A DNA stretch of 64,000 nucleotides from Planktothrix serta PCC 8927 (GCF_900010725.2 NZ_LR734880.1:99608-163607); one strand, 5' to 3'; positions 53,149 to 63,748 are shown, counted from the first letter of the stretch. The notes: generated by a model not told the origin, from the letters alone. Program-made: numbers and translations.

Positions 53149-54495
53149 TCAAGAAACTTCCTTTCTGATATCACTGCGAATATGTAAATCCCGTTGAGGA
53201 TAGGGAATTTCAATATTGTTCTCCGCAAAAGTTTTCCAAATTTCACAAGAAATTTCACTCATAATTCGTTTACCTCCGATAGGAGTTGCTAACCAAACAG
53301 CAATCTCAAAATCTAAACTAGATTCTCCAAAATTGATCAAATTGACTAAAGGAGCAGGATCATTTAAAACTTCAGGATGTTCATAAATAATTTTTAATAA
53401 AATCTCGATTACTTGTTGAGGATTACAATCATAACTTGTTCCCACTATTAAGCAGCGACGCACCCGACGATCACTCCCTGTCATCGTTTTAAGTTCTTGG
53501 GTAAAAAAGATTTGATTCGGAATAATTTTTTCAGAATTATCTGTCATCACTTGGACTGTTGTGGCTCGAATACTTACTTTTTTAACTTCACTCAATTCTC
53601 CGCCAATTTCAATAATATCTCCCGGTCTTAAAGAACCCTCAAACAAGAGAAATATTCCACTAATTAAATCACTAAAAATCTCTTTTAAACCAAAGCCAAG
53701 ACCAACGGATAATCCTCCTGTAATTGCTGCAAAAGCTGTGGGATTAAACCCAATATATCCAATCACAATCACTATCCCTAAACCGATTAAAAAATAACGA
53801 ATTAAAATCAAAGAAGCTTGAAATGCACCGGAATCTAGTTCGGTTTTATCAACAATAACTTGCAAAATCACATATTGGAAAATACTCACAGCCACTATCC
53901 AAAAATATAACCCCACTGTACTGATAAAAATCCCTCCTAGGGTGATGGGGCTGTTAAATAAATTGATCACCTCGACTTGCATTAGTTGATTGATATCTAC
54001 AAATAAACTTAAAATTTCTCTCAAAACATATAAAATAAATATTGGTCTAAAAAAATAGAATTTGTACTCTTTAACCCGATGAAGCGGAACAAATAGACAT
54101 AATCCAATTACAAAAACTCGATAGAATAGATAAACCCATAAAAGCTGGATGGCGATACTCAGGAGTCCTGTTATCCATCCTTGAGTCGTTAATAAATTCT
54201 GAACTAAAGTTAATAAAATTAAGTTAAATCCCCTGCCAATTAGCTCTGGAATCAAGCATAATCCACACCAATAAGGAGCTAATATTGTTTCTTCTTCCAG
54301 AGCTTTATTCAGAGTAATTGTAAATTGTTTAAATTGCTGTTTAATTTTTTTTCTTACCCCATAGGATAAGCCATGACTCAATAAAATTGAGATCAAAATC
54401 ACCCCCAGTTGAATTTGGACTGGAAACCGATCCAAAAAAATCAATAATTTAGTAATTTGATCAACAATAAATGTTAAATTGGGTTGATTAGACAT
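53149..54495 (-). CDS. MscS-family mechanosensitive channel
   Basis: 448 residues with about six hydrophobic segments. The pore helix region reads AAITGGLSVGLGFGLKEIFS, followed by the conserved MscS beta domain LRPGDIIEIGGELSEVKKVS and RATTVQVMTDNSEKIIPN. The C-terminal vestibule part ends IEIPYPQRDLHI. The longer N-terminus compared with E. coli MscS is usual in cyanobacterial members. It is transcribed with the solute-binding lipoprotein gene 13 bp upstream. Confidence 0.93.
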   Translation of the reverse strand: MSNQPNLTFIVDQITKLLIFLDRFPVQIQLGVILISILLSHGLSYGVRKKIKQQFKQFTITLNKALEEETILAPYWCGLCLIPELIGRGFNLILLTLVQNLLTTQGWITGLLSIAIQLLWVYLFYRVFVIGLCLFVPLHRVKEYKFYFFRPIFILYVLREILSLFVDINQLMQVEVINLFNSPITLGGIFISTVGLYFWIVAVSIFQYVILQVIVDKTELDSGAFQASLILIRYFLIGLGIVIVIGYIGFNPTAFAAITGGLSVGLGFGLKEIFSDLISGIFLLFEGSLRPGDIIEIGGELSEVKKVSIRATTVQVMTDNSEKIIPNQIFFTQELKTMTGSDRRVRRCLIVGTSYDCNPQQVIEILLKIIYEHPEVLNDPAPLVNLINFGESSLDFEIAVWLATPIGGKRIMSEISCEIWKTFAENNIEIPYPQRDLHIRSDIRKEVS

Positions 54496-54508
54496 ATCGA
54501 ATTTTATT

Positions 54509-55720
54509 TTAGGGTTGACTCAATTTCTGATTAACCGTTTCAACAATTTTCTGAGTGGCATCTTCAGGAGTAATACTTCCTGCTAACACTTGAGGATATA
54601 AACTATTGCCCTCTTTCACCCACATACGAGCCGATTTAACTTGGTCTAAAGGAATTGCGATCGCGGTTTTAGCTTGCTGGACTAATATCGCTTCTATTGG
54701 GAACAAACGACTATTAACATTGATATTTTTATGAGCCGGAATAAAAGAGCCTTGTAGTATTGTTAACCGCTTGCGAATCTGTTCTCGGTTTGTAAAAAAT
54801 TGAGCTAATTGTAGGGATAACTTTTGTTGTTCAGGACTCGACATTCGATTAAACAAAATCACACGAGAATAGAGAAAAGGCCCTGCGGGATTGTTTCCTT
54901 CCCCTGGTAATAGGGCGACACCCAAGTTATCTTTCCCTAAAGCTTGGCTATAGTTTGCGAACTGGGAAGAATCACAAAAAACATAGGCTAATCGGTTATT
55001 AATAAACGCTTGTTCTAACTCCTCAATACTCTCGGTAAAAATCATATTAGGTTCATTTTGGGCAGTTTTTAGCCACTCTATCCATTTTGTCCAAATCTTT
55101 TGATCAAAAACAAAATTACCTTGAGCATCAAAGGATTTCCCCCCAAAAGCCTGCACCCCCCAAAAAGTGTTTATAAAGTTAGATAATATCCCCACCGAGT
55201 AACCCGTCTTTGCTTGTTCTAGAAGTTCCGTTAAGGTTTTAGGCGCCGACTTAACTTTCTTTTTGTTATAGCAAAGAGTTTGAGTCATCACCGAGGTGGG
55301 TATACCATACATTTTTCCTTGATAGCGAACATGACTAATCGCCGTAGGAAGATACCCAGAAAAGTCAAAGTCTTGAATCACCGGAATCAAATTATCCTGA
55401 ATTAAACCCGGAATCACCCCAGAAGCAGTAAATAAAAAATCGGGCCCTAAACCTCGATTTGCCTGGACGCGGAATTGTTTCTCTAATTGCTCACTTGGAA
55501 TATATTCACTAACAATCCTAACGTCAGGATAGATTCGCATATAATCCTTAAAGGACTCTTGCATCATTTCCTTGATTTGACCCTCAAAGGAATGCCAAAC
55601 TAAAATCTGTCCCTGAATTGATTCTCCCTTCGACTCAGAAATTTTCTCTGAACCCTTGGGACTACAACCTGTCAGAAATATTAATACTAAGACAATTAAC
55701 TGTAAAAAACGGTAACGCAA
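54509..55720 (-). CDS. Extracellular solute-binding lipoprotein (family 1, sugar type)
   Basis: 403 residues. A lipoprotein signal peptide ends FLTGC (Cys 19 lipidated). The body matches family 1 binding proteins: ILVWHSFEGQIKEMMQESFK, then GPDFLFTASGVIPGLI and MYGIPTSVMTQTLCYNKKKV, and NNPAGPFLYSRVILFNRMSS near the end. No ABC permease or ATPase gene is adjacent; instead it is followed by MscS and ubiX genes, which is unusual. The ligand is unknown, most likely a sugar or polyol. Confidence 0.9.
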   Translation of the reverse strand: MRYRFLQLIVLVLIFLTGCSPKGSEKISESKGESIQGQILVWHSFEGQIKEMMQESFKDYMRIYPDVRIVSEYIPSEQLEKQFRVQANRGLGPDFLFTASGVIPGLIQDNLIPVIQDFDFSGYLPTAISHVRYQGKMYGIPTSVMTQTLCYNKKKVKSAPKTLTELLEQAKTGYSVGILSNFINTFWGVQAFGGKSFDAQGNFVFDQKIWTKWIEWLKTAQNEPNMIFTESIEELEQAFINNRLAYVFCDSSQFANYSQALGKDNLGVALLPGEGNNPAGPFLYSRVILFNRMSSPEQQKLSLQLAQFFTNREQIRKRLTILQGSFIPAHKNINVNSRLFPIEAILVQQAKTAIAIPLDQVKSARMWVKEGNSLYPQVLAGSITPEDATQKIVETVNQKLSQP

Positions 55721-55842
55721 TTAATTTTCCTACTCCCTAAACTAAATATTGAAACATTCTATAGCAATCAGCAACTTAGTCTCTACAACTTCTTTGTGTC
55801 TTTGTGTCTTTGTGGTTAAACCATCCCCAACCCTAACTATAA

Positions 55843-55882
55843 AATAAGCGATCGCCTTTTTCAATAAAAGCGATCACTTATT
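55843..55882. terminator. HIP1-containing hairpin after ndhD
   Basis: AATAAGCGATCGC (55843-55855) pairs with GCGATCACTTATT (55870-55882) with one mismatch; the loop and flanks are T/A-rich. It lies beyond the ndhD stop and probably terminates it. Confidence 0.75.
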
Positions 55883-55904
55883 CTAAAAGAAACCCGGTTT
55901 CTGT

Positions 55905-57593
55905 CTATTTCAACATTCCAGAAACCGAAGCCACTTCCGGTTTAGCAATTCGAGGAGCCATAAACCCTTTCGCATACAAATCAGGATTGGCTTTGGCAAC
56001 TTGAGCATAAGAATCCCGCATCTGACTATTGAGGGCAACGGTTTTGACATCATAAACCTTCGTCACCATCTTAGGATATAACCCAATCCCCACAATCAAT
56101 ACCAGGAAACTCGCAGCAATGAAGACCTCACGGGGTCTAGCATCACTAAAGGTGGCTTCTGTAGGTAACACGCAACTGGTTCCAAAACACACCGCCTCAT
56201 CCTCACCGGAGTTTTGTGAACCTGTATCACCCAACATACAAGCCGGAGCTTCACCCGTTGCATAAAAGAGTTGACGCAGCATGGAGAGTAAATAAATCGG
56301 GGTGAGAATTAATCCCACAGCAGCCAGCGCCACAATCACCACTCGGAAGGTTGAGCTATACATATCGCTGGTGCTAATCCCAATAAACACCAACACTTCA
56401 CTAGCAAAGCCACTCATCCCCGGTAATGCCATAGATGCCATCGCTCCGGCGGTAAACAGAGTGAAGACTCTAGGCATCGCCTTACCGATATAACCCATTT
56501 CATCCAAAGCCAGAGTATGGGTGCGGTCGTAGGTAACACCCGCCAGGAAGAACAGCACCGCCGAAATTAAACCGTGAGAGATCATTTGTAACAATGCTCC
56601 ACTCACCCCAATATCGGTAAAAGAAGCAATTCCCAGTAACACAAATCCCATGTGAGACACCGAGGAATAGGCGAGGCGGCGCTTCATATTCGATTGGCCA
56701 AAGGAGTTTAAGCCCCCATAAACAATATTGACAACCCCTAAAATTGCCAGAATCGGTGCAAAGTAGATATGGGCATCGGATAGCATTTCCATATTCACCC
56801 GAATCAGACCATATCCCCCCATTTTTAATAACACCCCAGCCAGAATCATCGAAACTGGAGCCGAGGCTTCACCGTGAGCATCGGGGAGCCAAGTGTGTAG
56901 GGGGAAAACAGCCAGTTTCAAGCCAAAGGCTATTAATAACCCGGCATACATCAAGAGTTCTAGGGTGAGGGGATAATCCTTCAGACCCAGTTCCACCATA
57001 TCGAAGGTTAAGGGGCCACCACCATAGAAAGCCATTGCTAAGGCAGCCACCAAGATAAATAAAGAAGCAGCGGCCGTATAGAGTAAAAATTTAGTCGCGG
57101 CGTAGCGACGTTTTGGCCCGCCCCAGATAGAAACTAATAGATACACTGGAATTAATTCCAGTTCCCAGACAATAAATAGAAGCAGCAAGTCTTGAGCAAC
57201 GAACACCCCGATTTGAGCCGAATATAGCAACAACATCAGGAAGTAGAACAGACGCGGTTTTTGATCAACCTGCCAAGCTGCAAATATAGATAGAGTTGTG
57301 ACTAATCCCGCTAGAAGTACCAAGGGAAGGGAAATCCCGTCTACGGAAACAGCCCAGTTTAAACCCAACTGAGGCGCCCAAGCAAACTTTTCCACCAGTT
57401 GGAAATTTGCACTGCTGGGGTCGTAATACTTCCAGAAGACATAGCACATTAATAATAAGTCCGCGATGCCTACACCTAGGGCATACCAGCGCAACTGTTT
57501 GCCATTTTGATCGGGCAGCACAGGAATTAGCACTGAAGCAAGGAGTGGAAATAGGACTATCGTGGTCAGCCAGGGAAATTGATCCGCCATCAT
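55905..57593 (-). CDS. ndhD: NAD(P)H-quinone oxidoreductase subunit 4 (NdhD)
   Basis: 562 residues, a proton-pumping antiporter-like subunit of cyanobacterial NDH-1 in the thylakoid membrane. About 14 hydrophobic helices are visible. Signatures are [20 protein letters not shown] (conserved Glu in helix 5), [22 protein letters not shown] and [17 protein letters not shown] Cys-containing loop near 450-475 ([18 protein letters not shown]) is longer than I would expect. ndhF, often next to ndhD, is not adjacent, so this copy stands alone; which paralogue (D1 or D2) it is cannot be told. Confidence 0.95.
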   Translation of the reverse strand: MMADQFPWLTTIVLFPLLASVLIPVLPDQNGKQLRWYALGVGIADLLLMCYVFWKYYDPSSANFQLVEKFAWAPQLGLNWAVSVDGISLPLVLLAGLVTTLSIFAAWQVDQKPRLFYFLMLLLYSAQIGVFVAQDLLLLFIVWELELIPVYLLVSIWGGPKRRYAATKFLLYTAAASLFILVAALAMAFYGGGPLTFDMVELGLKDYPLTLELLMYAGLLIAFGLKLAVFPLHTWLPDAHGEASAPVSMILAGVLLKMGGYGLIRVNMEMLSDAHIYFAPILAILGVVNIVYGGLNSFGQSNMKRRLAYSSVSHMGFVLLGIASFTDIGVSGALLQMISHGLISAVLFFLAGVTYDRTHTLALDEMGYIGKAMPRVFTLFTAGAMASMALPGMSGFASEVLVFIGISTSDMYSSTFRVVIVALAAVGLILTPIYLLSMLRQLFYATGEAPACMLGDTGSQNSGEDEAVCFGTSCVLPTEATFSDARPREVFIAASFLVLIVGIGLYPKMVTKVYDVKTVALNSQMRDSYAQVAKANPDLYAKGFMAPRIAKPEVASVSGMLK

Positions 57594-57964
57594 GATAGTA
57601 AGAAAAAATACTCATCTGTGAATGATTGCATTGTACTAAACTTTGTAACGATTTGTATATGAATTTTTACGCGGGATAACAATTGACTAAAATCTATGTA
57701 TATTTTTTTATCGATAGGGTTTAATCAATTGTTAAGATAAAATCCGATTACATTTGATAATTTCCCGCCTCAAAATCAAACCTGGTATAGATGTGAATTC
57801 TATTTAAAAACCCTACTTAACCTCTGTAGGGTGCGTAAGCGATCAGCGCACGCACCACCAACCCTAATTGTTGTATATTATTAAAATAGGGCTGTCTTAT
57901 TTTGATCAGCAACTTCTGTGCTATCAGCAAATGTCATGGCTATCAACTCATGCTTTAATAAAAA
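57594..57964. other. Upstream region of ndhD, no gene seen
   Basis: The 370 bp include AT-rich DNA with TATGTATATTTTTTTA near 57695 (possible promoter) and a dispersed hairpin GGGTGCGT...ACGCACC at about 57830-57858. I see nothing else. Confidence 0.4.
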
Positions 57965-58801
57965 CTAACGATTAGGTGGTAACTCCAAAGCAATATTGCC
58001 TAATAACCCCTTGCGAAAATCATTTAACATTTGACGAGCAGTACGTTCGGTATCCCCTTTATGTCTATGTTCTGCTAACTCCTGTAAATAGATATCTCCA
58101 CTAAGAGCCTTAAATTCTAATTGATAACGAGACGCTAACAAATGCTGTAAATTCAAATCTTGCAAGAACTCTATTAACGCCACAGCCACTTGTTGATTTT
58201 CATAGGCTGCTTCCCCAATATCCTCACAAATAGCTAATTTTAACGCATCCTCTTGTTTCTTAATTTGAGTCGGAATTACCCCCGGCGCATCCAATAATTC
58301 CAGAGTCTCAGAAATTCTCACCCATCTTAACTGACGAGTTACCCCCGCCCGTCTAGCACTGTCCACAATTCGCCGATTTAATAACCGATTAATTAATGCC
58401 GATTTTCCCACATTCGGAAACCCAATCACCACCGCCCGCACTGGACGGGGTAACATCCCGCGTGAGGCGCGTTTTTCATTGATTTGTACCCCTGCCAATT
58501 GGGCAGCCTTCGCCACCGCCTCCACTCCATTTCCCAACTGAGAATTTGTAAAATAAGCGGTTTCGCCCTGTTGCTGAAACCACTCTTCCCACTGTTTGCG
58601 AATATAAGAGGGAATCATATCCATGCGGTTAATCACCAGCACTTTTGTTTTACTCCCCACCCACTGCGGAACTTGAGGGTGATGGGTCGCCAGAGGAATA
58701 CGAGCATCTCGCACCTCCATGATCACATCCACCCGCTTTAGTTGTTCCATGAGGGTGCGTTCTGCTTTAGCAATATGACCGGGATACCATTGGATAGACA
58801 T
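57965..58801 (-). CDS. ylqF: Ribosome biogenesis GTPase YlqF/RbgA
   Basis: 278 residues, a circularly permuted GTPase needed for large-subunit ribosome assembly. The motif order is G4 (LVINRMDMI, near 54-62), then G1 (VIGFPNVGKSALINRLL, near 127), then G3 (LLDAPGVIP, near 173). The opening IQWYPGHIAKAERTL is the YlqF signature, and the C-terminal ANTAR-like helical domain is present. No downstream partner overlaps. Confidence 0.95.
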   Translation of the reverse strand: MSIQWYPGHIAKAERTLMEQLKRVDVIMEVRDARIPLATHHPQVPQWVGSKTKVLVINRMDMIPSYIRKQWEEWFQQQGETAYFTNSQLGNGVEAVAKAAQLAGVQINEKRASRGMLPRPVRAVVIGFPNVGKSALINRLLNRRIVDSARRAGVTRQLRWVRISETLELLDAPGVIPTQIKKQEDALKLAICEDIGEAAYENQQVAVALIEFLQDLNLQHLLASRYQLEFKALSGDIYLQELAEHRHKGDTERTARQMLNDFRKGLLGNIALELPPNR

Positions 58802-58829
58802 AGGTTAAGAGTGGGGGGTCTGTTGACTG

Positions 58830-58908
58830 TTGACTGTGTACAACAGACGTGCCATGGCACGTCTCTACTGACTGTGTACAGACGTGCCATGGCGCGTCTC
58901 TACTGACT
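58830..58908. repeat. Two tandem palindromic repeats
   Basis: AGACGTGCCATGGCACGTCT (58845-58864) is a perfect 20-bp palindrome; a near-copy with one change lies at 58880-58899, 35 bp on. Each is followed by CTACTGACTGT. It belongs to the dispersed GACGT...ACGTC repeats typical of cyanobacteria. Confidence 0.9.
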
Positions 58909-58935
58909 GTATCTCCCCCGACACCTGACACCCCA

Positions 58936-59352
58936 TTAAGGAACAATCAGAACAGGACAGGGAGATAAATTAATCACGCGGTTGGTGACACTATCGGCGG
59001 CACCTTCTTCAGTAAGACCCGCCCCTCGACTACCCATGACGATTAAATCGGCATTGATTTCATCGGCAACATCACAAATCGTAAACGCGGGTTTTCCCTC
59101 TCGTTCTAGGGTTTGGGCCTCAATATCATCCTTAGAAAACAGGGCTTTAGCCTCTTCTAGTAAGTTCGCCACCGCTTCCGGGGACGTCATTTGTTCAGAA
59201 TGGGGTTGAGGCTCTGGAACCTCTGCATCGGGTTCCACAACCGCCAGAACATACAGACTAGAGTGATAGGTTTTGACAAGATTTGTCACAATTAAGGCCG
59301 CTTCGTGGGCTTCACGGCTTTGGTCAACAGCAAATAAAATGGTTTTAAACAT
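58936..59352 (-). CDS. Universal stress protein (UspA family)
   Basis: 138 residues. The opening MFKTILFAVDQSREAHEAAL and the ending SPCPVLIVP are standard. The nucleotide-binding motif region is VMGSRGAGLTEEGAADSVTN; the expected second Gly position is occupied by Ala-Asp, so ATP binding might be altered. It stands alone in its strand, between ylqF and the divergent pgk. Confidence 0.93.
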   Translation of the reverse strand: MFKTILFAVDQSREAHEAALIVTNLVKTYHSSLYVLAVVEPDAEVPEPQPHSEQMTSPEAVANLLEEAKALFSKDDIEAQTLEREGKPAFTICDVADEINADLIVMGSRGAGLTEEGAADSVTNRVINLSPCPVLIVP

Positions 59353-59657
59353 AATCGCGGATCTGATAAATTTACGCGCTCACATTTGAGAACATTGTCT
59401 GACAATGAACCCAATGAAACAATAGTAATACCATCATTCTTAACGGTAAAAGAGGGATGCAAAATATTCAACTAAGCTCAGTGAATATTTTTTTATCTTT
59501 TGCTCCGAGACACGGACTTCGGTAAAATGTTTACGGTGAACGATGGGGTGGTAGACTTCATGGGGTTGACAGACAGCATCAAACTGTCCAAAACCTGACC
59601 AATTCCACCTAAATTTAATCGGATTCAGACAAGAACACATCCTAGGAGGATAATCCT
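59353..59657 (+). promoter_or_regulatory. Divergent promoter region usp/pgk
   Basis: 305 bp with no gene. TTGACA at about 59567-59572 may be a -35 box for pgk, although I could not fix a clear -10. GACAGACAGCATCAAACTGTC around it is partly symmetrical. Confidence 0.35.
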
Positions 59658-60854
59658 GTGTCCAAAAAAACTGTAGCAGATTTATCAGCATCCGACTTAG
59701 AAGGTAAACGGGTGTTAGTGCGGGTTGATTTTAATGTTCCTCTTGATAAGGGTTCAATTACCGATGATACACGGATTCGTGCGGCACTGCCGACGATCCA
59801 AGATTTAACCTCCAAAGGTGCTAAAGTTATTTTAACCAGCCACTTTGGTCGTCCTAAAGGGATAGACGACTCCCTGCGTTTAACCCCTGTGGCAGCCCGG
59901 TTATCGGAATTGTTAGGTAAACCTGTAATTAAATGTGACGATTGTATTGGGGATGAAGTCGCCCAAGCCGTTTCTCAAATGCAAAATGGGGATGTCACCG
60001 TATTAGAAAATGTCCGTTTCTATCCCGAAGAAGAAAAAAACGATCCTGAATTTGCTAAAAAATTAGCTTCTGTTGCCGATTTATATGTTAATGATGCTTT
60101 TGGAACTGCCCACCGTGCCCATGCTTCGACTGAAGGGGTAACGCATTATTTGCCTTCTGTGGCGGGTTATTTAATTGAAAAAGAACTCCAGTTTTTACAA
60201 GGTGCTATTGAAGAACCCCAACGCCCTTTAGCTGCCATTGTAGGCGGTTCTAAAGTGTCTTCTAAAATTGGTGTAATTGAAGCCCTTTTAGATAAATGCG
60301 ATAAATTGCTGTTGGGCGGTGGAATGATTTTCACTTTCTATAAAGCTCGCGGTTTAAATGTGGGTAAATCTTTGGTGGAAGAAGATAAACTGGAATTAGC
60401 TCGTGCTTTAGAAGCAAAAGCCAAAGAGAAAGGCGTGACCTTCCTGTTACCGACCGATGTGATTGTTGCGGATAATTTTGCGCCCAATGCCAATGCTGAA
60501 ACTGTTAGTATTAATGATATTCCTGATGGGTGGATGGGGTTAGATATTGGCCCGGATTCAATTAAAGTCTTCCAAGAAGCGTTAGCCGACTGTAAAACGG
60601 TGATTTGGAACGGCCCTATGGGGGTTTTTGAGTTTGAGAAATTCGCGGCTGGGACAAAAGCGATCGCTTTAACTTTAGCAGATTTAACCAAAACAGGCAC
60701 GATTACCATTATCGGTGGGGGTGACTCCGTTGCGGCGGTTGAACAGTTGAATTTAGGCGAACAAATGAGCCATATTTCCACCGGAGGTGGCGCCAGTTTA
60801 GAACTGTTAGAAGGTAAAGTATTACCCGGAATTGCCGCGTTAAATGACAAGTAA
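59658..60854 (+). CDS. pgk: Phosphoglycerate kinase
   Basis: 398 residues. Interconverts 1,3-bisphosphoglycerate and 3-phosphoglycerate in glycolysis and the Calvin cycle. Features are [35 protein letters not shown] and [14 protein letters not shown] in the N-domain, and [29 protein letters not shown] and [14 protein letters not shown] in the C-domain. The start is GTG at 59658 with AGGAGGA upstream. Length is normal. Confidence 0.97.
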   Translation: MSKKTVADLSASDLEGKRVLVRVDFNVPLDKGSITDDTRIRAALPTIQDLTSKGAKVILTSHFGRPKGIDDSLRLTPVAARLSELLGKPVIKCDDCIGDEVAQAVSQMQNGDVTVLENVRFYPEEEKNDPEFAKKLASVADLYVNDAFGTAHRAHASTEGVTHYLPSVAGYLIEKELQFLQGAIEEPQRPLAAIVGGSKVSSKIGVIEALLDKCDKLLLGGGMIFTFYKARGLNVGKSLVEEDKLELARALEAKAKEKGVTFLLPTDVIVADNFAPNANAETVSINDIPDGWMGLDIGPDSIKVFQEALADCKTVIWNGPMGVFEFEKFAAGTKAIALTLADLTKTGTITIIGGGDSVAAVEQLNLGEQMSHISTGGGASLELLEGKVLPGIAALNDK

Positions 60855-60878
60855 TTTTAGGATCATTTAATCCGAACT

Positions 60879-60917
60879 GTAGGGGAAATGGCGGTGTCAT
60901 TCCCCTACTATTTTTTG
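60879..60917 (+). terminator. Terminator of pgk
   Basis: GTAGGGGAAAT (60879-60889) pairs with ATTCCCCTAC (60899-60908), followed by TATTTTTTG. Confidence 0.85.
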
Positions 60918-60932
60918 TGATTCCAACCCTGA

Positions 60933-61595
60933 CTATATTACAATATTGATGTGCAATAGCTTCTTTTCAGCATCAGTTATAGTTTCAGAAAAAAGATTTT
61001 GAGAACTGGGAAATTTATCGGTAAATTTTTTAAATGCTGTATTATAAAAACTACGCAAAATCAAAGACATGAAGGTAAGAGGTGTAATTGGAGAAGAAAC
61101 AGGTATCCTACAGTTTTTGAATTGCCCTAGAGTTAAATGGCATTTAGGATGGTCTATTTCTTGATAATTTTTAGGATCATAATCAAGTCTAATGGGTACA
61201 GGTAAAATATTTTTAGCTATTATATCGGCATAAATTTCATCCATTTCATACATTTCAGATTCGTTTTGAAATGCCTCTAAGTTAGGGGATGGAAAAAACG
61301 CAAGACGATGTGAAATTAAACTAGAATTTTCATAAGTATAAAGAAATTGTATTAAAGCCCCATCAATCATTTTTATATTATAGTTTTTATTTTTATTTAG
61401 TTCGTTATATATTTCTGCATATTCAACATTTTTTAATGCTATGGAAATATCTTGCATACCCGAATATGCAATTTTATAAATGTTATTAGGAAATCGTACA
61501 CATGAAGGAAAATTCTGCTCCTCTGATAAACCAGTTTCTATTAATTGTGTCGTTAAAGTTTCAATTTCTTTATAAATAACTTGAGAACTAATCAT
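60933..61595 (-). CDS. Unrecognised partner of the downstream-strand helicase
   Basis: 220 residues, starting 8 bp inside the end of the helicase gene (ATG at 61595), so translation is coupled. It is acidic and mixed alpha/beta; a stretch SLISHRLAFFPSPNLEAFQN, and HPKCHLTLGQFKNCRIPVSS with several Cys/His, are the most distinctive parts. No known nuclease, kinase or DNA-binding motif is visible. AT-rich codon use matches the helicase gene and differs from pgk next door, suggesting the pair arrived together. Confidence 0.75.
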   Translation of the reverse strand: MISSQVIYKEIETLTTQLIETGLSEEQNFPSCVRFPNNIYKIAYSGMQDISIALKNVEYAEIYNELNKNKNYNIKMIDGALIQFLYTYENSSLISHRLAFFPSPNLEAFQNESEMYEMDEIYADIIAKNILPVPIRLDYDPKNYQEIDHPKCHLTLGQFKNCRIPVSSPITPLTFMSLILRSFYNTAFKKFTDKFPSSQNLFSETITDAEKKLLHINIVI

Positions 61596-63714
61596 TGTTA
61601 ATTAAAATATCTTTTAAAGTATCTAACATTTCTGGTGGCAAATCTTCTTTTTGAATCTCACCTCGCTGCAAATCTTCAATTATTTCTTGTAAACTATTTC
61701 TGGTTTTAGCTATTTTTTCACGTCCTTTGGTACTCATATCTCTATTAATCAAATTCATTTTTCTACGTTCTTCTTCAGAAGGATAGGTAAATTCAAGAGC
61801 AAAATTTTTATTCTTGACTCTGTTAAATTCATCTTCTAATCCCACCATTAAAGAACCATAACCTAAAACTCTTAACCACGCTTTACTTCTGGTCATTGCT
61901 GTAAATAAGATGTTTCTTTTTCTGGCAAGTTCTGAACCAGAATAGCATTCATGAGCATCTATGAAATAAATCATAGCAGCTTCATTGCCTTTAGCTCTGT
62001 TGATACTCGTAAAAGTAATAGCTTCTTCACTAAAGAATTCATCTGGTTGAGTGGTAACACCAGCTAAGTTAGAGTTTATACGCTTCTCAAAAAGTAAAGC
62101 TCTAATTTTCCCTACCGCCGTTTTAGTCGTTCGTGGGTTAGAATGAATAACCATTATATCATCATACTTTAACTCATCTTCCGTTATATTTTTTTCTATT
62201 TGCTCCACTAACCACGTAATTTGTTCTTCGTTAGTTCTGAAAGTTTTAAAAATTATTAAATCATCAATCGGTGAATGAGATTCTAAAAATTTTGGACTTG
62301 TATTGCTAGTCCTCGAAAGTTTTACAAACTGTCCATCTTCTAGCTTGCCCTCCTTAACTTCATAACCAATATCTCTCCATAATCCAGCATATTCAAACAT
62401 TTGGATTAGCCCTTCAGTTCTGTAAATACCAAACCCTAAAGCATGAGCAGATGTTAAAATGGGGCGAGAGTTTCTATAACATTTTTCTAGTATAATATCT
62501 TGTTTGGGTTCTCCTTGGATATTCTGAAGTTGAACAAAGGGTTTACCATGAACATTTTTTCCAAAGATATCTTCTGGTGCTTCCATTGTTTTCTTATTAA
62601 GGCTTTGTAGCTCATCATAAGCATAGACTAATCGTTTCGGATTTTTCAAGATTTTATAGCAAAGCTGTAAAAAGTATTTAGAAAAATCTTGAGCTTCATC
62701 TATTAGTATTGCATCATAATACTGCTCAAAATTTTTTATTTTTATTAGAGCTTCATAACAAACAGCATCAAATTCTTGACCTGATTGATTTGTTATTATC
62801 ATTCTTGCCGAACTGAAATCTCTATATTCAATATTATGTTTTTTACAAATTTCATAATAGATTCCTTCTATAGAAGGGCTACCCCAGGCATGAATAATTT
62901 TAACTTTATCCCAGTCTGGTTCTTCATTTATATGTTCAATAGTAAATGTATTAATTAATTGCTTAAACTGAGCTTTTAGAGAACGAGTATTAAAAGTGAC
63001 TGCAATATTCCAATCAGGGTGTTTTGCATGAAGATAGGCAACTTTAAGAGCAAGAACTATCGTTTTACCTGAGCCAGCAAGACCTCTAATTCTCTGTACA
63101 CCTTCAACAGTTTCAATAACAGCAGCACTTTGGTTTCTATCTAAGTTAGCGATAGAATCTTCCAATTTCTGAAGTTTTGCACCTTTAGAGTTTTCATTTT
63201 TAATATAAGTACGATTTTTCTTTTTCCGTATAGTTGTTATAGCTTGTATAACCGAGTTGAGTTTTTCAAAGTATTCTTGATTTTCCCAAATTTGAGAATT
63301 TAAGTATGTGTTAAGCTCTGACTCATTCAAAATGATTGGATAATCTTGATTTACACTATCAGGTTTACTACTTAAAGCTGGTGCAAAAGTAGTAACTCCA
63401 ATTTCTACCATAAGCTTCCTTTTATGAGTAAGAGACTTATGTTGAAGTAGCTTTGCTTGAACTTTAGTAATACTCTCATCTTGAACTTCTTCTATATTTA
63501 TGTTGATGTTATTACCTTCAATAATATTAAAAATTACAATACCGTGTTGTTTAGATACTAGGAGAGCATCAATTTGATAACCTCCCTCAGAAGTACCTAT
63601 AATTGGGTATCCGAGATATAAAGTCCCATCAATATCGGATTTGTTTTCAAAGTATTCAGCCAATCTCTTGGATGAGACTGGTTTATCTACATCACCTCGA
63701 ATAACGTTAACCAT
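61588..63714 (-). CDS. UvrD/Rep-like superfamily 1 helicase with NERD-like N-terminus
   Basis: 708 residues. The N-terminal part (about 20-120; GTLYLGYPIIG, YQIDALLVSKQHGIVIFNII) has the layout of a NERD/PD-(D/E)XK nuclease domain, but the usual E-x-K strand reads FNIIEG, so catalysis is doubtful. The helicase core has Walker A GLAGSGKTIV near 211, Walker B AILIDEAQDF near 337, and the late motifs FTSINRAKGNEAAMIYF and LFTAMTRSKAWLRV. The gene overlaps the 220-residue partner. A nuclease-like/helicase protein with a small coupled partner is typical of phage-defence modules, but I cannot assign it to a named system. Confidence 0.88.
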   Translation of the reverse strand: MVNVIRGDVDKPVSSKRLAEYFENKSDIDGTLYLGYPIIGTSEGGYQIDALLVSKQHGIVIFNIIEGNNININIEEVQDESITKVQAKLLQHKSLTHKRKLMVEIGVTTFAPALSSKPDSVNQDYPIILNESELNTYLNSQIWENQEYFEKLNSVIQAITTIRKKKNRTYIKNENSKGAKLQKLEDSIANLDRNQSAAVIETVEGVQRIRGLAGSGKTIVLALKVAYLHAKHPDWNIAVTFNTRSLKAQFKQLINTFTIEHINEEPDWDKVKIIHAWGSPSIEGIYYEICKKHNIEYRDFSSARMIITNQSGQEFDAVCYEALIKIKNFEQYYDAILIDEAQDFSKYFLQLCYKILKNPKRLVYAYDELQSLNKKTMEAPEDIFGKNVHGKPFVQLQNIQGEPKQDIILEKCYRNSRPILTSAHALGFGIYRTEGLIQMFEYAGLWRDIGYEVKEGKLEDGQFVKLSRTSNTSPKFLESHSPIDDLIIFKTFRTNEEQITWLVEQIEKNITEDELKYDDIMVIHSNPRTTKTAVGKIRALLFEKRINSNLAGVTTQPDEFFSEEAITFTSINRAKGNEAAMIYFIDAHECYSGSELARKRNILFTAMTRSKAWLRVLGYGSLMVGLEDEFNRVKNKNFALEFTYPSEEERRKMNLINRDMSTKGREKIAKTRNSLQEIIEDLQRGEIQKEDLPPEMLDTLKDILINND

Positions 63715-63748
63715 AAGATGTTTATGTATAAAGGTTGAAGGATATATC

